Part shown: positions 6,749 through 14,950 of the stretch, one piece after another | Layout: every line of letters begins with the position of its first letter | How positions within the stretch are numbered: position 1 is the stretch's first letter | Source of the DNA: Chloroflexota bacterium | Lineage (GTDB): Bacteria; Chloroflexota; Dormibacteria; Dormibacterales; Dormibacteraceae | Assembly: GCA_005880915.1 (NCBI GenBank) | Contig: VBIW01000052.1 | Location: forward strand, 1-64,000 | Direction of reading: 5' to 3' | Length of the DNA: 64,000 nt | The notes under the pieces: model-generated | Database searches by the model: none | Seen by the model: only the letters and a program-made list of their open reading frames with translations | What the model was told of the DNA's origin: nothing | Made by a program: the position numbers and the translations under genes

Positions 6749-9700
6749 ATGGCTGGACCGATCACGCCCGAAGACCTTTACCGATTCCGCTGGATCGATC
6801 ACGTTCGCCTGAGCCCAAACGGCGAGCGAGTCGCCTATCAGGTCGGTTGGGCCGACGCCACCTCCCGGCAGAATCGCAGCCGGATCGTGGTGCGGGGCCT
6901 CCTCGAGCCTGAGCCAGTCGGACCGTCGGCGGGTGTCCTGCGCGACCACTCGCCGGAGTGGTCGCCCGACGGGCACAAGCTGGCTTTCCTCAGCCGGGTC
7001 GGCCCGGCCGACCAGCTTTTCGTCCTCGACCTGATCGGTGGCGGCCCGCCTCTGCAGCTGAGCGCGGTGCCGGACGGCGTGTCAGGTGCCGCGTGGTCAG
7101 CGGACGGCACGCACATCGCGTTTGTCGGGACCCTCGTCTCGGATCCCGATGCGGTGGTCGACGACCCTCGCCTTCCCGAAGGCCGCGAGCAGGTGCGCCG
7201 GGCCCCGGTCGCCCGGGTGATCAGCCGCCTCGATTACAAACACGACGGCTACGGCTTCGTCGACGGCCGCTATCACCACCTCTTCGTGGTCTCAGCCGCC
7301 GGCGGCGACCCCAGGCAGCTGACCAACGGCGCGTGGGACGTGACGGACTACGACTGGTCGCCGGACGGTACTCGTCTGGTCGTGGCCGGCAACGCCGAGC
7401 CCGGCGCTGACCTGCAGCGGGAGCTGAACCTCTACATGGTCGACCTCGAGGCCAACCGCGTGCGCCTGGGGGGAGGTTTCTACCTCAGCTCCCCGATCTG
7501 GTCCCCCAAGGGTGACCAGATCGCCTTCATCGCCCCAAACGGCCTGGATGTCGGGCTGCTGGAACGGCTGTGGGTCGTGCCGCTTTCAGGCGGCGGGCCG
7601 CGCTGCCTGACTGCGAACTTCGACCAGGGCGTGAACGACAGCGTGATCAACGACATGCGTGCCGGACACGCGACGCGGGTCCGCTGGTCAGGCGAGGGCG
7701 ACCGCATCTACTTCGTGGCGAGCGGACCCGGGGTTACAACGGTCAACTCGGTCGACCTCGAGGGCGACGTGCGCGAAGAGGTGGGCGGCCGGCGCCGGAT
7801 CTATGACTTCGACGTTGCGTCCGGCGTGATCGCGTTCTGCGCCTCGGATCCTGGGAGCCCCGGCGAGCTCTACATGCTGACCCACGGCGCCGAAGCGCGT
7901 ATCACCGACCTGAACCCCTGGCTGCGTGACCGGTATGTGGCGCAACCGGAGCAGGAGTACTTCACCGCGCCCGACGGCTGGAAGCTGGAAGGGTGGGTTC
8001 TCAAACCGGCGGACCACGACCCCAGCCGCGTGTATCCGACGGTGATGGAGATCCACGGTGGGCCCCACGCCCAATACGGATGGACCTTCTTCCACGAGCT
8101 GCAAGTCCTGGCGGGGATGGGCTACGTCGTCTTCTACATGAACCCACGTGGCTCTGACGGTTACGGCGAGCGCTTCCGCCGTGACGTCGTGCGCGACTGG
8201 GCGGGCAAGGACTACCTCGACCTGATGAGCTCGCTTGATCAGCTCATCGACCGCACCGGTTACATCGACACCACGCGGATGGGCGTCGGCGGCGGTTCTT
8301 ACGGCGGGTTCATGACCAACTGGATCATCGGCCAGACGAACCGATTCTCCGCCGCGGTCTCGATGCGCTCGATCTCCAACCTGGTCAGCGAGTACTCGCA
8401 GCACGACATCGTCCTGTGGGGCACCCTCCAGCTCGGTCCGCCACCGTGGCCGGACGTCGACGAGCTATGGCGACGCTCGCCGATCCGCTACGTACAGAAC
8501 ATTCGCACGCCGCTACTTCTCACCGCAGGGGAGATGGACCTTCGCTGCGCGATGTCACAGTCGGAGGAGATGTTCGGCGCGATGCGGCTGCTCGGCAAGA
8601 CAGTGGAGCTCGTCCGGTTCCCGGAGGAGTCGCACGACCTGTCGCGCAATGGCCGTCCCGACCGGCGCGTGGAGCGACTGCGCCGGATCGCGGCCTGGTT
8701 CCAGCGGTTCCTCGGCACCTCAGCGACGGACCGGCCGGCGCCTGAGGAGGAGACGCAGGTGCTCGCTGTGCCGGCTCACGCGCCGCGTGAATGGGCCAAG
8801 ACGATCGCGATGCCAACACGGCCGCCAGACATGAAGCCGGTGGAGGAGCCGACCGCGCCCGTCGAGCTCGTCCAGCCTGAGGTCATGCACCCGGTCGAGC
8901 CTGAGGTAATTCAGCCGATCGTGCCCGAGTTCGCGACGGCGGAGGCGCCGATCGTCCAGCCCGAGGGGTTGCCCGACCTGCCGGGACCGGGTGATGACGA
9001 GCCCGAAAGACCAGAAGAAGAAGAGCCCGGACCGGTCCTCGCGCCCGAACCGGAGCCCGACGCAGAACCCCTGGTCGCGGAGGCCGAGCCGGAAGCGCAA
9101 TCTGAAGTAGAAGCGGAGCCGCTGATCGCCGAAACCATGCCGGAAGCGCAGTCTGAAGTCGAAGCGGAGGCGCTGGTCGCCGAATCCATGCCCGAAGCAC
9201 AATCTGAAGTCGAAGCGGAGCCGCTGGTCGCCGAATCCGAGACCGAACCAGAGGTCCAGGCTGAGCCCGAGCTGGAACCGATGTCTGAACCTGTGGCCGC
9301 CGAGGTGGCGCCGGAAAAGGCACCCGAGCCGTCAGTCCCCACCTGGGGTGAGCCCGCGGACGAGTTCCCGGCGGCCGAGCCTGTGTCCGAGCCGCAGCCG
9401 GTGGCTGCCGCCGAGCCTGAACCGCAACCGGAGGCCGGTCCAGTGGCGGCCGAAGCGGCCGCCCATGCCGGCCCGGACATCAGCTCGACGTTGGTGGCCT
9501 GGCCAAGCAGCTCCTCGGCGACGACTCCCGAGAACGGGTCTCCCTCCGAATCGGGATCCTTCGAAGAGGCGACCTCGGTCATCCCTGCATGGCGGCAGAC
9601 AGACCCGAACGCCGACCCGCGGCGGACCGTGTCGCTCCAGGCGATGCCGCCGGAGCAGGTCGCCACCGGCACCGGCTTCGCGGCCCTGCTGACATTCGAG

Positions 9701-9970
9701 TCGGGGCCCTTTGCCGGGCGGATCGTCGCGCTCCCGAGCCAGATGGTCACGATCGGCCGCGCCCCCGACAACGACGTCGTCGTGGGTGACCCCGCGACAT
9801 CGGGTCACCACGGAAGGATCGAGGTCCGTGCCGGCTCCTTCTGGATCAGCGACCTGGGGAGCACGAATGGGACGCTGGTGAACGGCGAGCCGGTGATCGA
9901 AAAGCAGCTGTCCGACGGCGACGCGATCGCCATCGGACAGAGCACGCTGCGCTTCACGCTCGAAGCCTGA
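6749..9970 (+). CDS. S9 prolyl oligopeptidase-type peptidase fused to a C-terminal FHA domain
   Basis: A 1073-residue cytoplasmic protein with three parts. Residues about 1-400 are a beta-propeller with repeated WSPDG motifs. Residues about 400-650 are the S9 alpha/beta-hydrolase domain, with Ser517 in GGGSYGGF, Asp597 in AGEMDLR and His629 in EESHD; the triad is complete. Residues about 660-960 are a Pro/Glu/Ala-rich linker with three in-frame 17-residue repeats (9086-9238). Residues about 980-1073 are an FHA domain with GRAPDND (Arg1004) and STNGTLV (Ser1038-Gly1041). The hydrolase half fits acylaminoacyl or dipeptidyl peptidases. FHA modules bind phosphothreonine, so a kinase may control its location or partners. 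I do not recall this combination as a described family. Confidence 0.9.
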   Translation: MAGPITPEDLYRFRWIDHVRLSPNGERVAYQVGWADATSRQNRSRIVVRGLLEPEPVGPSAGVLRDHSPEWSPDGHKLAFLSRVGPADQLFVLDLIGGGPPLQLSAVPDGVSGAAWSADGTHIAFVGTLVSDPDAVVDDPRLPEGREQVRRAPVARVISRLDYKHDGYGFVDGRYHHLFVVSAAGGDPRQLTNGAWDVTDYDWSPDGTRLVVAGNAEPGADLQRELNLYMVDLEANRVRLGGGFYLSSPIWSPKGDQIAFIAPNGLDVGLLERLWVVPLSGGGPRCLTANFDQGVNDSVINDMRAGHATRVRWSGEGDRIYFVASGPGVTTVNSVDLEGDVREEVGGRRRIYDFDVASGVIAFCASDPGSPGELYMLTHGAEARITDLNPWLRDRYVAQPEQEYFTAPDGWKLEGWVLKPADHDPSRVYPTVMEIHGGPHAQYGWTFFHELQVLAGMGYVVFYMNPRGSDGYGERFRRDVVRDWAGKDYLDLMSSLDQLIDRTGYIDTTRMGVGGGSYGGFMTNWIIGQTNRFSAAVSMRSISNLVSEYSQHDIVLWGTLQLGPPPWPDVDELWRRSPIRYVQNIRTPLLLTAGEMDLRCAMSQSEEMFGAMRLLGKTVELVRFPEESHDLSRNGRPDRRVERLRRIAAWFQRFLGTSATDRPAPEEETQVLAVPAHAPREWAKTIAMPTRPPDMKPVEEPTAPVELVQPEVMHPVEPEVIQPIVPEFATAEAPIVQPEGLPDLPGPGDDEPERPEEEEPGPVLAPEPEPDAEPLVAEAEPEAQSEVEAEPLIAETMPEAQSEVEAEALVAESMPEAQSEVEAEPLVAESETEPEVQAEPELEPMSEPVAAEVAPEKAPEPSVPTWGEPADEFPAAEPVSEPQPVAAAEPEPQPEAGPVAAEAAAHAGPDISSTLVAWPSSSSATTPENGSPSESGSFEEATSVIPAWRQTDPNADPRRTVSLQAMPPEQVATGTGFAALLTFESGPFAGRIVALPSQMVTIGRAPDNDVVVGDPATSGHHGRIEVRAGSFWISDLGSTNGTLVNGEPVIEKQLSDGDAIAIGQSTLRFTLEA
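9086..9238 (+). repeat. Three 51-bp in-frame tandem repeats
   Basis: Units at 9086-9136, 9137-9187 and 9188-9238 each encode 17 residues of the form MPEAQSEVEAEPLVAES. They lie in the acidic linker of the S9-FHA protein. Contiguous units without spacers, kept in frame, rule out a CRISPR reading. Confidence 0.85.
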
Positions 9971-9984
9971 CCCTGGGGTCAACC

Positions 9985-10650
9985 GTGGCCTCGGTCGTGG
10001 AGATCTGGCGATATCCCGTGAAATCGATGGCCGGCGAGCGCCTCGATTCGTGCACGATCACCGGGCTCGGGCTCGATGGCGACCGCGATTGGGCGTTCAT
10101 CGAGAGCACCGAGCCTCGGGTCGGCAAGTTCTTCAACATCAAGCAACACTCGGGACTGATGAGGTATCAGGCCCGCCTGGTCGGCGGAAAGCTGGAGGTC
10201 ACCGCACCCGACGGAACGCGGTCTGACGTCGACGGGGCACTGAATACGCTGCTTGGCGAGTCGTCGCGCGTCGTCAACGTGCGCAACCAGGCCGGGGTGA
10301 ACTTCGATGACGCGCCGGTGCTCATCGTCAACCTTGCGTCGGTGGAGGCCTTCTCACTCGAGGCCGGGATGCCAGTCGACCACCGCAGGTTTCGCGCCAA
10401 CCTCTACGTCGATGGCCTCGAGCCAGAAGAGGAGCTGCGCTGGCTCGGCCGGCGCATCAAGGCCGGAGAGGCGGAGCTGGAGGTGATCGAGCGCTGCGTC
10501 CGATGCGTCGTCGTCAACCATGACCCCGAGACGACCGAGACGGCTCCCAGGCTGCTCGAGCTGCTCGTCGAGAGGCACGACAAGTGCATGGGCATGTACT
10601 GCAAGGTCACACGGCCGGGGCGAGTCGCCGTCGGAGGTTTCGTGGGCTAG
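9985..10650 (+). CDS. MOSC domain protein
   Basis: A 221-residue MOSC-family protein. The N-terminal beta-barrel begins VVEIWRYPVKSMAGE, followed by LGLDGDRDWAF. The C-terminal half ends CMGMYCKVTRPGRVAVGG, containing the conserved MOSC cysteine region. MOSC proteins bind molybdenum cofactor or persulfide sulfur and reduce N-hydroxylated substrates or act in sulfur transfer. A molybdopterin enzyme is encoded at 5157-6665, but a link is only inferred. Start GTG at 9985, 14 bases after the S9-FHA stop. Confidence 0.85.
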   Translation: MASVVEIWRYPVKSMAGERLDSCTITGLGLDGDRDWAFIESTEPRVGKFFNIKQHSGLMRYQARLVGGKLEVTAPDGTRSDVDGALNTLLGESSRVVNVRNQAGVNFDDAPVLIVNLASVEAFSLEAGMPVDHRRFRANLYVDGLEPEEELRWLGRRIKAGEAELEVIERCVRCVVVNHDPETTETAPRLLELLVERHDKCMGMYCKVTRPGRVAVGGFVG

Positions 10651-10682
10651 GTAGAGTTCTCGCCGGAGCCTTTCCTTTACAC

Positions 10683-10688
10683 AGGAGG
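10683..10688 (+). promoter_or_regulatory. Strong Shine-Dalgarno AGGAGG
   Basis: A perfect AGGAGG five bases before the ATG at 10694. It is one of only two consensus sites in the window, where many starts use stop-start overlap or leaderless spacing. A TAGAGT box at 10652-10657 may be its promoter. Confidence 0.7.
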
Positions 10689-10693
10689 TCGAG

Positions 10694-11116
10694 ATGGCGG
10701 TCAAGGCTTTCTCCGACGAGTGGGCCAAGCAGTTCAAGGACGAGGTCAACGCGTCGAGCGTCTACAAGTCGGCGGCCAAAGGCTGGAAATGGACCGTAGG
10801 CCTCGTCGTGGAAGCGGAGCCCGACAAGAAGTTTCCTGAGTCGAAAGGCGTGGTCATGGACCTGTTCGACGGCGCGGCGAGGGACATCACTGTGGGCACC
10901 GCGGCCGACGCGCAGAGATGCGACTTCGTGATCACGGCTCCCTACACGCGCTGGAAGCAGGTGGCGACGAAAGAGCTGGACGCGACCAAAGGAATGCTGC
11001 AGGGCAAGCTCAAGCTGAAGGGCGATCTGCCGACCATCGTGCGCTATACGAAGGCGTCGCAGGAGATGACCGAATGCACGACGCGGGTGGCGGTCGAGTG
11101 GCCGGACGAGAACTAG
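10694..11116 (+). CDS. SCP2 sterol-binding domain-like protein
   Basis: A 140-residue protein resembling the SCP2/sterol carrier fold. It has FSDEWAKQFKDEVN at the start, VVMDLFDGAARD, then a hydrophobic lipid-pocket pattern with LQGKLKLKGDLP, where SCP2 proteins usually have a GKLKI.GD motif. Such proteins bind acyl-CoA or lipids and often sit with beta-oxidation genes, as here. A consensus Shine-Dalgarno fixes the ATG start. A second SCP2-like protein follows after a hairpin cluster. Confidence 0.75.
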   Translation: MAVKAFSDEWAKQFKDEVNASSVYKSAAKGWKWTVGLVVEAEPDKKFPESKGVVMDLFDGAARDITVGTAADAQRCDFVITAPYTRWKQVATKELDATKGMLQGKLKLKGDLPTIVRYTKASQEMTECTTRVAVEWPDEN

Positions 11117-11126
11117 AGTCGGCCAG

Positions 11127-11197
11127 TGGGGACTCCACGTCCCCATCCGGCCCGGCCGAGGAGCGGCCGGGCCACCTTCCCCAGCTAGTGGGGAAGG
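11127..11197 (+). repeat. Three tandem hairpins, CTCCCC-type repeat cluster (copy A)
   Basis: Three perfect hairpins are packed between the two SCP2-like genes: 11127-11133/11139-11145 (7 bp), 11149-11158/11164-11173 (10 bp, GGCCCGGCCG arm) and 11175-11182/11190-11197 (8 bp, CCTTCCCC arm). The last arm runs into GGAAGGGAGGTGAAA, which supplies the Shine-Dalgarno and the GTG start of the next gene. It resembles copies at 12488, 12935, 17634 and 60529. The 10-bp hairpin could also act as a terminator or RNase barrier. Confidence 0.75.
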
Positions 11198-11205
11198 GAA
11201 GGGAG

Positions 11206-11616
11206 GTGAAATATGCCGACTCGGTACCGAGCGCTTTTGCTTCGATGCTCGGTGGGCTGATCGACGCCAACATCGAGAAAAGCGCCGCCAAGCACAGGGA
11301 CTTCGATGAGCTTGGCGCTCGCGTTGGGATCTGGGTCACCGACATCGACGAAGGCGTGACTCTCGACTTCCAGCGCGGTTCGCTTGTCGTCCACAACGGA
11401 CTAACGCCAGAGCGCGACATCACAATCCGTGCGGAGGCCGATACCGTGATGAGCCTGAGCAACCTGAAGATCGGGCTGTTCGGGATGCCGATCTATTACG
11501 ACGAGGTCGGGCGCGGCGTGGCTCTCAAGCTGCTGCGTGGCAAGCTGCGCATCGAGGGCATGCTGGGCAACATCGCGACAGTCAACACGGTGACGAGGAT
11601 TTTTTCCGTCAAATGA
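11206..11616 (+). CDS. SCP2-like lipid-binding protein
   Basis: A protein of about 136 residues. The frame is open far upstream (to 10918), but that part is antisense-like shadow through the preceding gene and hairpins. GTG at 11206 is chosen because it follows the purine-rich GGAAGGGA run. The sequence VTLDFQRGSLVVHNGLTPERDITIRAEADTVM followed by LLRGKLRIEGML matches the SCP2 pattern (beta strands, then a GKLR.EG helix entry). It probably binds lipid or acyl-CoA. Its stop overlaps the dehydrogenase start as ATGA. Confidence 0.65.
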   Translation: MKYADSVPSAFASMLGGLIDANIEKSAAKHRDFDELGARVGIWVTDIDEGVTLDFQRGSLVVHNGLTPERDITIRAEADTVMSLSNLKIGLFGMPIYYDEVGRGVALKLLRGKLRIEGMLGNIATVNTVTRIFSVK

Positions 11617-12458
11617 AGCTGGCCGTAGTGGGCGCGGGCAGCATGGGCGCGCAGATCGCCCAGCAGGCCGCTCTCAACGGTATCGATGTCGCGCTGCATG
11701 ACGAGGATGAAGCGCAGCTCCGCAAGGCGGTCGACTCTAATCGCGGCCACCTCTCGCGTCGCGTCGAGAAGGGGCGGCTTGCCCCGGGCGACGCCGAGAC
11801 GGCGATCAGCCGGGTCCACGTCATGACCGACCTGAGTCAAGCGGTCGCGGATGCTGATTTTGTGATCGAGGCTGTATTCGAGGACGTGGACGTGAAGCGG
11901 GCGATCTTCGCCGAGCTGGATCACATCGCGGCACCCGCTGCTGTGCTGGCCAGCAACTCGTCCACGATCGGCATCAGCCAGCTCGCATCTGCCACGACGC
12001 GTCCGGCGCGGTGCGTGAACATGCATTTCTTCTATCCGGTCCTCGTGATGGACCTTGTCGAGATCGTTCGCGGACCGCACACTTCCGACGAAACCGTTGA
12101 GGCGGCTTTGAAGCTGGCACGCGCGATGGGCCGGACCGCAGTGGTGCTGAACAAGGAGATCGATGGGTTCATCGTCAACCGGATCCTCCACGCCGCGACA
12201 CAGGAGGCATACCGGCTCCTCGACGCCGGCGTCGCAACGTTCGAGGACATCGACACCGCGGTCGAGAAGGGTTTGAACTGGCCGATGGGGCCCTTTCGGT
12301 TAGGCGATTTCAGCGGGCTGGACGTGACCTACAACGCGCGCCTGCACATGTTCCGGGTCACGGGCGACGAGCGATATCGCCCGTCACCGCTGCTCGAGGC
12401 CAAGGTCAAGGCGGGCAAGCTCGGACGGAAGACCGGAGAAGGGTGGTATCGATATTGA
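11613..12458 (+). CDS. 3-hydroxyacyl-CoA (3-hydroxybutyryl-CoA) dehydrogenase
   Basis: A 281-residue NAD(P)-dependent dehydrogenase of the Hbd/FadB type that oxidises 3-hydroxyacyl-CoA to 3-ketoacyl-CoA, or the reverse. The Rossmann motif VVGAGSMGAQIAQ is at residues 4-16, followed by ASNSSTIGI, the catalytic HFFYPV region (MHFFYPVLVMDLVEI) and the C-terminal DGFIVNRI and GRKTGEGWYRY motifs. It is full length. ATG at 11613 overlaps the previous stop, suggesting translational coupling. The neighbours place it in acyl-CoA degradation. Confidence 0.92.
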   Translation: MKLAVVGAGSMGAQIAQQAALNGIDVALHDEDEAQLRKAVDSNRGHLSRRVEKGRLAPGDAETAISRVHVMTDLSQAVADADFVIEAVFEDVDVKRAIFAELDHIAAPAAVLASNSSTIGISQLASATTRPARCVNMHFFYPVLVMDLVEIVRGPHTSDETVEAALKLARAMGRTAVVLNKEIDGFIVNRILHAATQEAYRLLDAGVATFEDIDTAVEKGLNWPMGPFRLGDFSGLDVTYNARLHMFRVTGDERYRPSPLLEAKVKAGKLGRKTGEGWYRY

Positions 12459-12487
12459 TAGGCCTAACAAGAATGAGCACCCCCACC

Positions 12488-12527
12488 CGGCGGCTTTGCC
12501 GCCGACCTCCCCGGCGAGCGGGGAGGT
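12488..12527 (+). repeat. CTCCCC-type double hairpin (copy B) supplying a start codon
   Basis: Hairpin 1 is CGGCGGC-TTT-GCCGCCG (12488-12504). Hairpin 2 is ACCTCCCCG-GCGAG-CGGGGAGGT (12505-12527), immediately adjacent. The right arm GGGGAGGTG contains both the Shine-Dalgarno and the GTG start (12526-12528) of the epimerase gene. Folding of hairpin 2 would hide both. Confidence 0.8.
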
Positions 12528-12912
12528 GAAGATCCATCACGTCGGTGTTGCGGTTGCCAATCTGGACGAGGGTATCGCGCTGTACACCTCGATCTTTGGC
12601 GCGCGAATCACGCACCGCGCGACGGTCGAAGGCATCGAGGGTGCCTTCCTCGACCTGGGGACCGCGGAGCTCGAGCTCATCGCGCCGACTCGCTCTGATA
12701 CTCCGCTCAGCAAGTTCTTGGCCGATCGCGGGCCGGGCCTGCATCACGTCGCGTACGCCGTGCCTGACATCAAGAAGGCGTTGTCTGACGCGGCCGCCGC
12801 CGGCCTCGAGCTCATCGACACTGAGCCGCGCATCGGACTCCACGGCGTGCCAATCGCGTTCATCCATCCGAAGAGCGTTGGCGGTGTTCTGACCGAGTTC
12901 GTCGAAACGTGA
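12526..12912 (+). CDS. mce: Methylmalonyl-CoA epimerase
   Basis: A VOC-fold metalloenzyme of about 128 residues that interconverts (S)- and (R)-methylmalonyl-CoA. It begins [16 protein letters not shown], with GLHHVAYAV in the second half and TEFVE at the end, which together give the usual His/His/Glu metal ligands. GTG at 12526 is preferred over TTG 12496, because the ten extra residues derive from the repeat element. It sits directly before a methylmalonyl-CoA mutase gene, overlapping it as GTGA, which supports the substrate. Confidence 0.9.
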   Translation: MKIHHVGVAVANLDEGIALYTSIFGARITHRATVEGIEGAFLDLGTAELELIAPTRSDTPLSKFLADRGPGLHHVAYAVPDIKKALSDAAAAGLELIDTEPRIGLHGVPIAFIHPKSVGGVLTEFVET

Positions 12913-14534
12913 GCGAAAAATTGCGCAGCGCTCGCCCCCACCCGGCGCCAGCGCCGCCGAGCGGGGAGGCGAACGTTGAGAACGACAGCGGCCTGCCGCT
13001 GAAACCCGTGTATTCGGTGGAGGATCGGCGCGCCGAGGAGCCGCGGCCGGGCACGTTCCCATACACGCGCGGCATCCACAAGGACATGTACCGCGGCCGC
13101 CTGTGGACGATGCGTCAGTACGCCGGCTTTGGCACCGCCGCAGAGTCCAACAAGCGCTACCGGTTCCTTCTGGACCAGGGCCAGACTGGCCTCTCCGTGG
13201 CCTTCGACCTCCCGACGCAAATCGGCTACGACTCCGACGACCCCATGGCGAACGGCGAGGTCGGCAAGGTGGGAGTGGCAATCGACTCGCTCGAGGACAT
13301 GGAGGTCCTGCTCCAGGACATCCCTCTCGACAAGGTGTCGACGTCGATGACGATCAACGCGACCGCGGCCATGTTGCTGCTGCTCTACCAGCTCGTAGCT
13401 GAAAAGCAGGGATGCCCGCCGGAGAAGATCACCGGCACGGTGCAAAACGACATCCTGAAGGAGTACGCCGCGCGGGGCACATACATCTTTCCGCCCAGGC
13501 CTTCGATGCGACTGATCACCGATCTCTTCGCTTACTGCGCTAGAAACCTGCCCAACTGGAACACCATCTCGATCTCGGGGTACCACATGCGCGAGGCGGG
13601 TTCGACAGCGGCGGAAGAGATCGCGCTGACCCTGAGCCACGCCATCGCCTACGTGGAGGCGGCGCAAGCCGCGGGTCTTGCGGTGGACGACCTCGCGCCG
13701 CGCGTCTCGTTTTTTTTCGCCTGCCACATGGACTTCTTCGAGGAGGTCGCCAAGTTCAGGGCCGCGCGCCGTATGTGGGCACGCATCATGCGCGATAGGT
13801 TTCATGCGACGGACGAACGCTCGCTCGCGCTGCGCTTCCACACCCAGACGGGGGGTGTGACGTTGACGGCGCAGCAGCCACTGAACAATGTGGTCCGCAC
13901 AACTCTCGAAGCCATGAGCGCCGTGCTCGGCGGCACGCAGTCGCTACACACGAACGGGTATGACGAGGCGCTCGGCCTGCCTTCGCAGAGCGCGGCCGAG
14001 ATCGCGCTGCGCACGCAGCAGGTGATCGGCTTCGAGTCCGCCGTCCCGTACGTGGCCGATCCGCTGGGCGGTTCCTACTACGTCGAGAACCTGACCGACC
14101 GGGTCGAGGAGGAGGCACTCGCGATCATGGCCGAGATCGACGAGCTCGGTGGTGCCGTGGCGGGCATCGAGTCGGGCTGGACTCAGCGCCGCATCGCGGA
14201 CAGCGCCTATCGGATGCAGCTGCGGATCGAGTCGGGCGAGCGCGTCGTCGTCGGCGTCAATCGCTACACCGATACACAGTTCCGCCCGGTCGAGATCATG
14301 AAGGTCAGCCCGCGGCATCAGCTCGCCCAGTCCCGCGCCCTGAAGAAGCTTCGTGCTCGCCGCTCGATGTCCGTGGTCGACGGTCACCGCGCCGCCATCG
14401 AGCGCGCGGCGCGAGGGAGCGAGAATCTGATGCCGGTGCTGAAGGCGGCGCTCGCGGACTACCTGACGATCGGGGAGTGCTGCGCGGTGCTGCGCGGCGT
14501 TTTCGGTGAATACCACCCCGGGGAGGCTGCCTGA
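12909..14534 (+). CDS. Methylmalonyl-CoA mutase, substrate-binding subunit (Tyr/Arg type)
   Basis: The 541-residue catalytic (TIM-barrel) subunit of a B12-dependent acyl-CoA mutase, converting (R)-methylmalonyl-CoA to succinyl-CoA. Tyr71 (RQYAGF), Arg189 (EYAARGTY) and His226 (SISGYH) have the same spacing as Tyr89, Arg207 and His244 of the Propionibacterium enzyme; Tyr and Arg mark methylmalonyl-CoA specificity. It has no C-terminal B12 domain, so it needs a separate small subunit; the only one in the window is at 30932-31345. Residues about 9-22 ([13 protein letters not shown] region) are translated from a repeat element. GTG start overlaps the epimerase stop. Confidence 0.92.
   Translation: MSEKLRSARPHPAPAPPSGEANVENDSGLPLKPVYSVEDRRAEEPRPGTFPYTRGIHKDMYRGRLWTMRQYAGFGTAAESNKRYRFLLDQGQTGLSVAFDLPTQIGYDSDDPMANGEVGKVGVAIDSLEDMEVLLQDIPLDKVSTSMTINATAAMLLLLYQLVAEKQGCPPEKITGTVQNDILKEYAARGTYIFPPRPSMRLITDLFAYCARNLPNWNTISISGYHMREAGSTAAEEIALTLSHAIAYVEAAQAAGLAVDDLAPRVSFFFACHMDFFEEVAKFRAARRMWARIMRDRFHATDERSLALRFHTQTGGVTLTAQQPLNNVVRTTLEAMSAVLGGTQSLHTNGYDEALGLPSQSAAEIALRTQQVIGFESAVPYVADPLGGSYYVENLTDRVEEEALAIMAEIDELGGAVAGIESGWTQRRIADSAYRMQLRIESGERVVVGVNRYTDTQFRPVEIMKVSPRHQLAQSRALKKLRARRSMSVVDGHRAAIERAARGSENLMPVLKAALADYLTIGECCAVLRGVFGEYHPGEAA
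12935..12969 (+). repeat. Degenerate CTCCCC-type repeat (copy C) inside a coding region
   Basis: It shares with copy B the 13-mer CCCCCACCCGGCG (12935-12947), GCCGCCGA (12953-12960) and GAGCGGGGAGG (12959-12969). It lacks the left arm of hairpin 2, as if about ten bases were deleted. It is translated in frame as part of the mutase N-terminus. Confidence 0.7.
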
Positions 14535-14950
14535 TGAGCGACCACCCGTCCGTCATCCCGATGATCGCTTACGAGAACGGCCCTGCGGCGATGGACTGGC
14601 TTGCGCGCGCGTTCGGATTTCGCGAGCGGGCGCGCATGGTCGGTGAGGGAGGGCGGCTGAGCCACGGCGAGATGGCAGCGGGCGACGGGATGATCATGCT
14701 CGCCACGCCCTCGCCGCATTACCAGGGACCCAAGCACCACCGCGGGGAATGCGATGCAGCGAAACAGTGGTCCGAGGTGCCGTACATCATCGACGGCGTC
14801 CTCGTCTACGTTGACGACATCGACGCGCACTTCGAGCGCGCGAGCGCAAACGGAGCGACCATCCTCTCGCAGCTCGAGCAAGGCCAGGAAGGCAAGCGCT
14901 ATCGCGCCGAGGATATCGAGGGCCATCGCTGGATGTTCATCCAGAAGTGA
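14534..14950 (+). CDS. VOC family (PhnB/glyoxalase-like) protein
   Basis: A 138-residue single VOC-fold protein with the pattern of PhnB-like or glyoxalase-like members (VIPMIAYENGPAAMDWLARAFGF at the start, EDIEGHRWMFIQ at the end). The metal ligand set is not obvious and the substrate is unknown. ATG at 14534 overlaps the mutase stop by one base (TGATG) and its own stop overlaps the carboxylase start as GTGA. It is therefore co-translated between two methylmalonyl-pathway genes, but a role there is only inferred. Confidence 0.8.
   Translation: MSDHPSVIPMIAYENGPAAMDWLARAFGFRERARMVGEGGRLSHGEMAAGDGMIMLATPSPHYQGPKHHRGECDAAKQWSEVPYIIDGVLVYVDDIDAHFERASANGATILSQLEQGQEGKRYRAEDIEGHRWMFIQK

Noticed and set aside
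9086..9238. Possible CRISPR-like array
   Set aside because: Units are contiguous, have no spacers and stay in frame within a protein linker.
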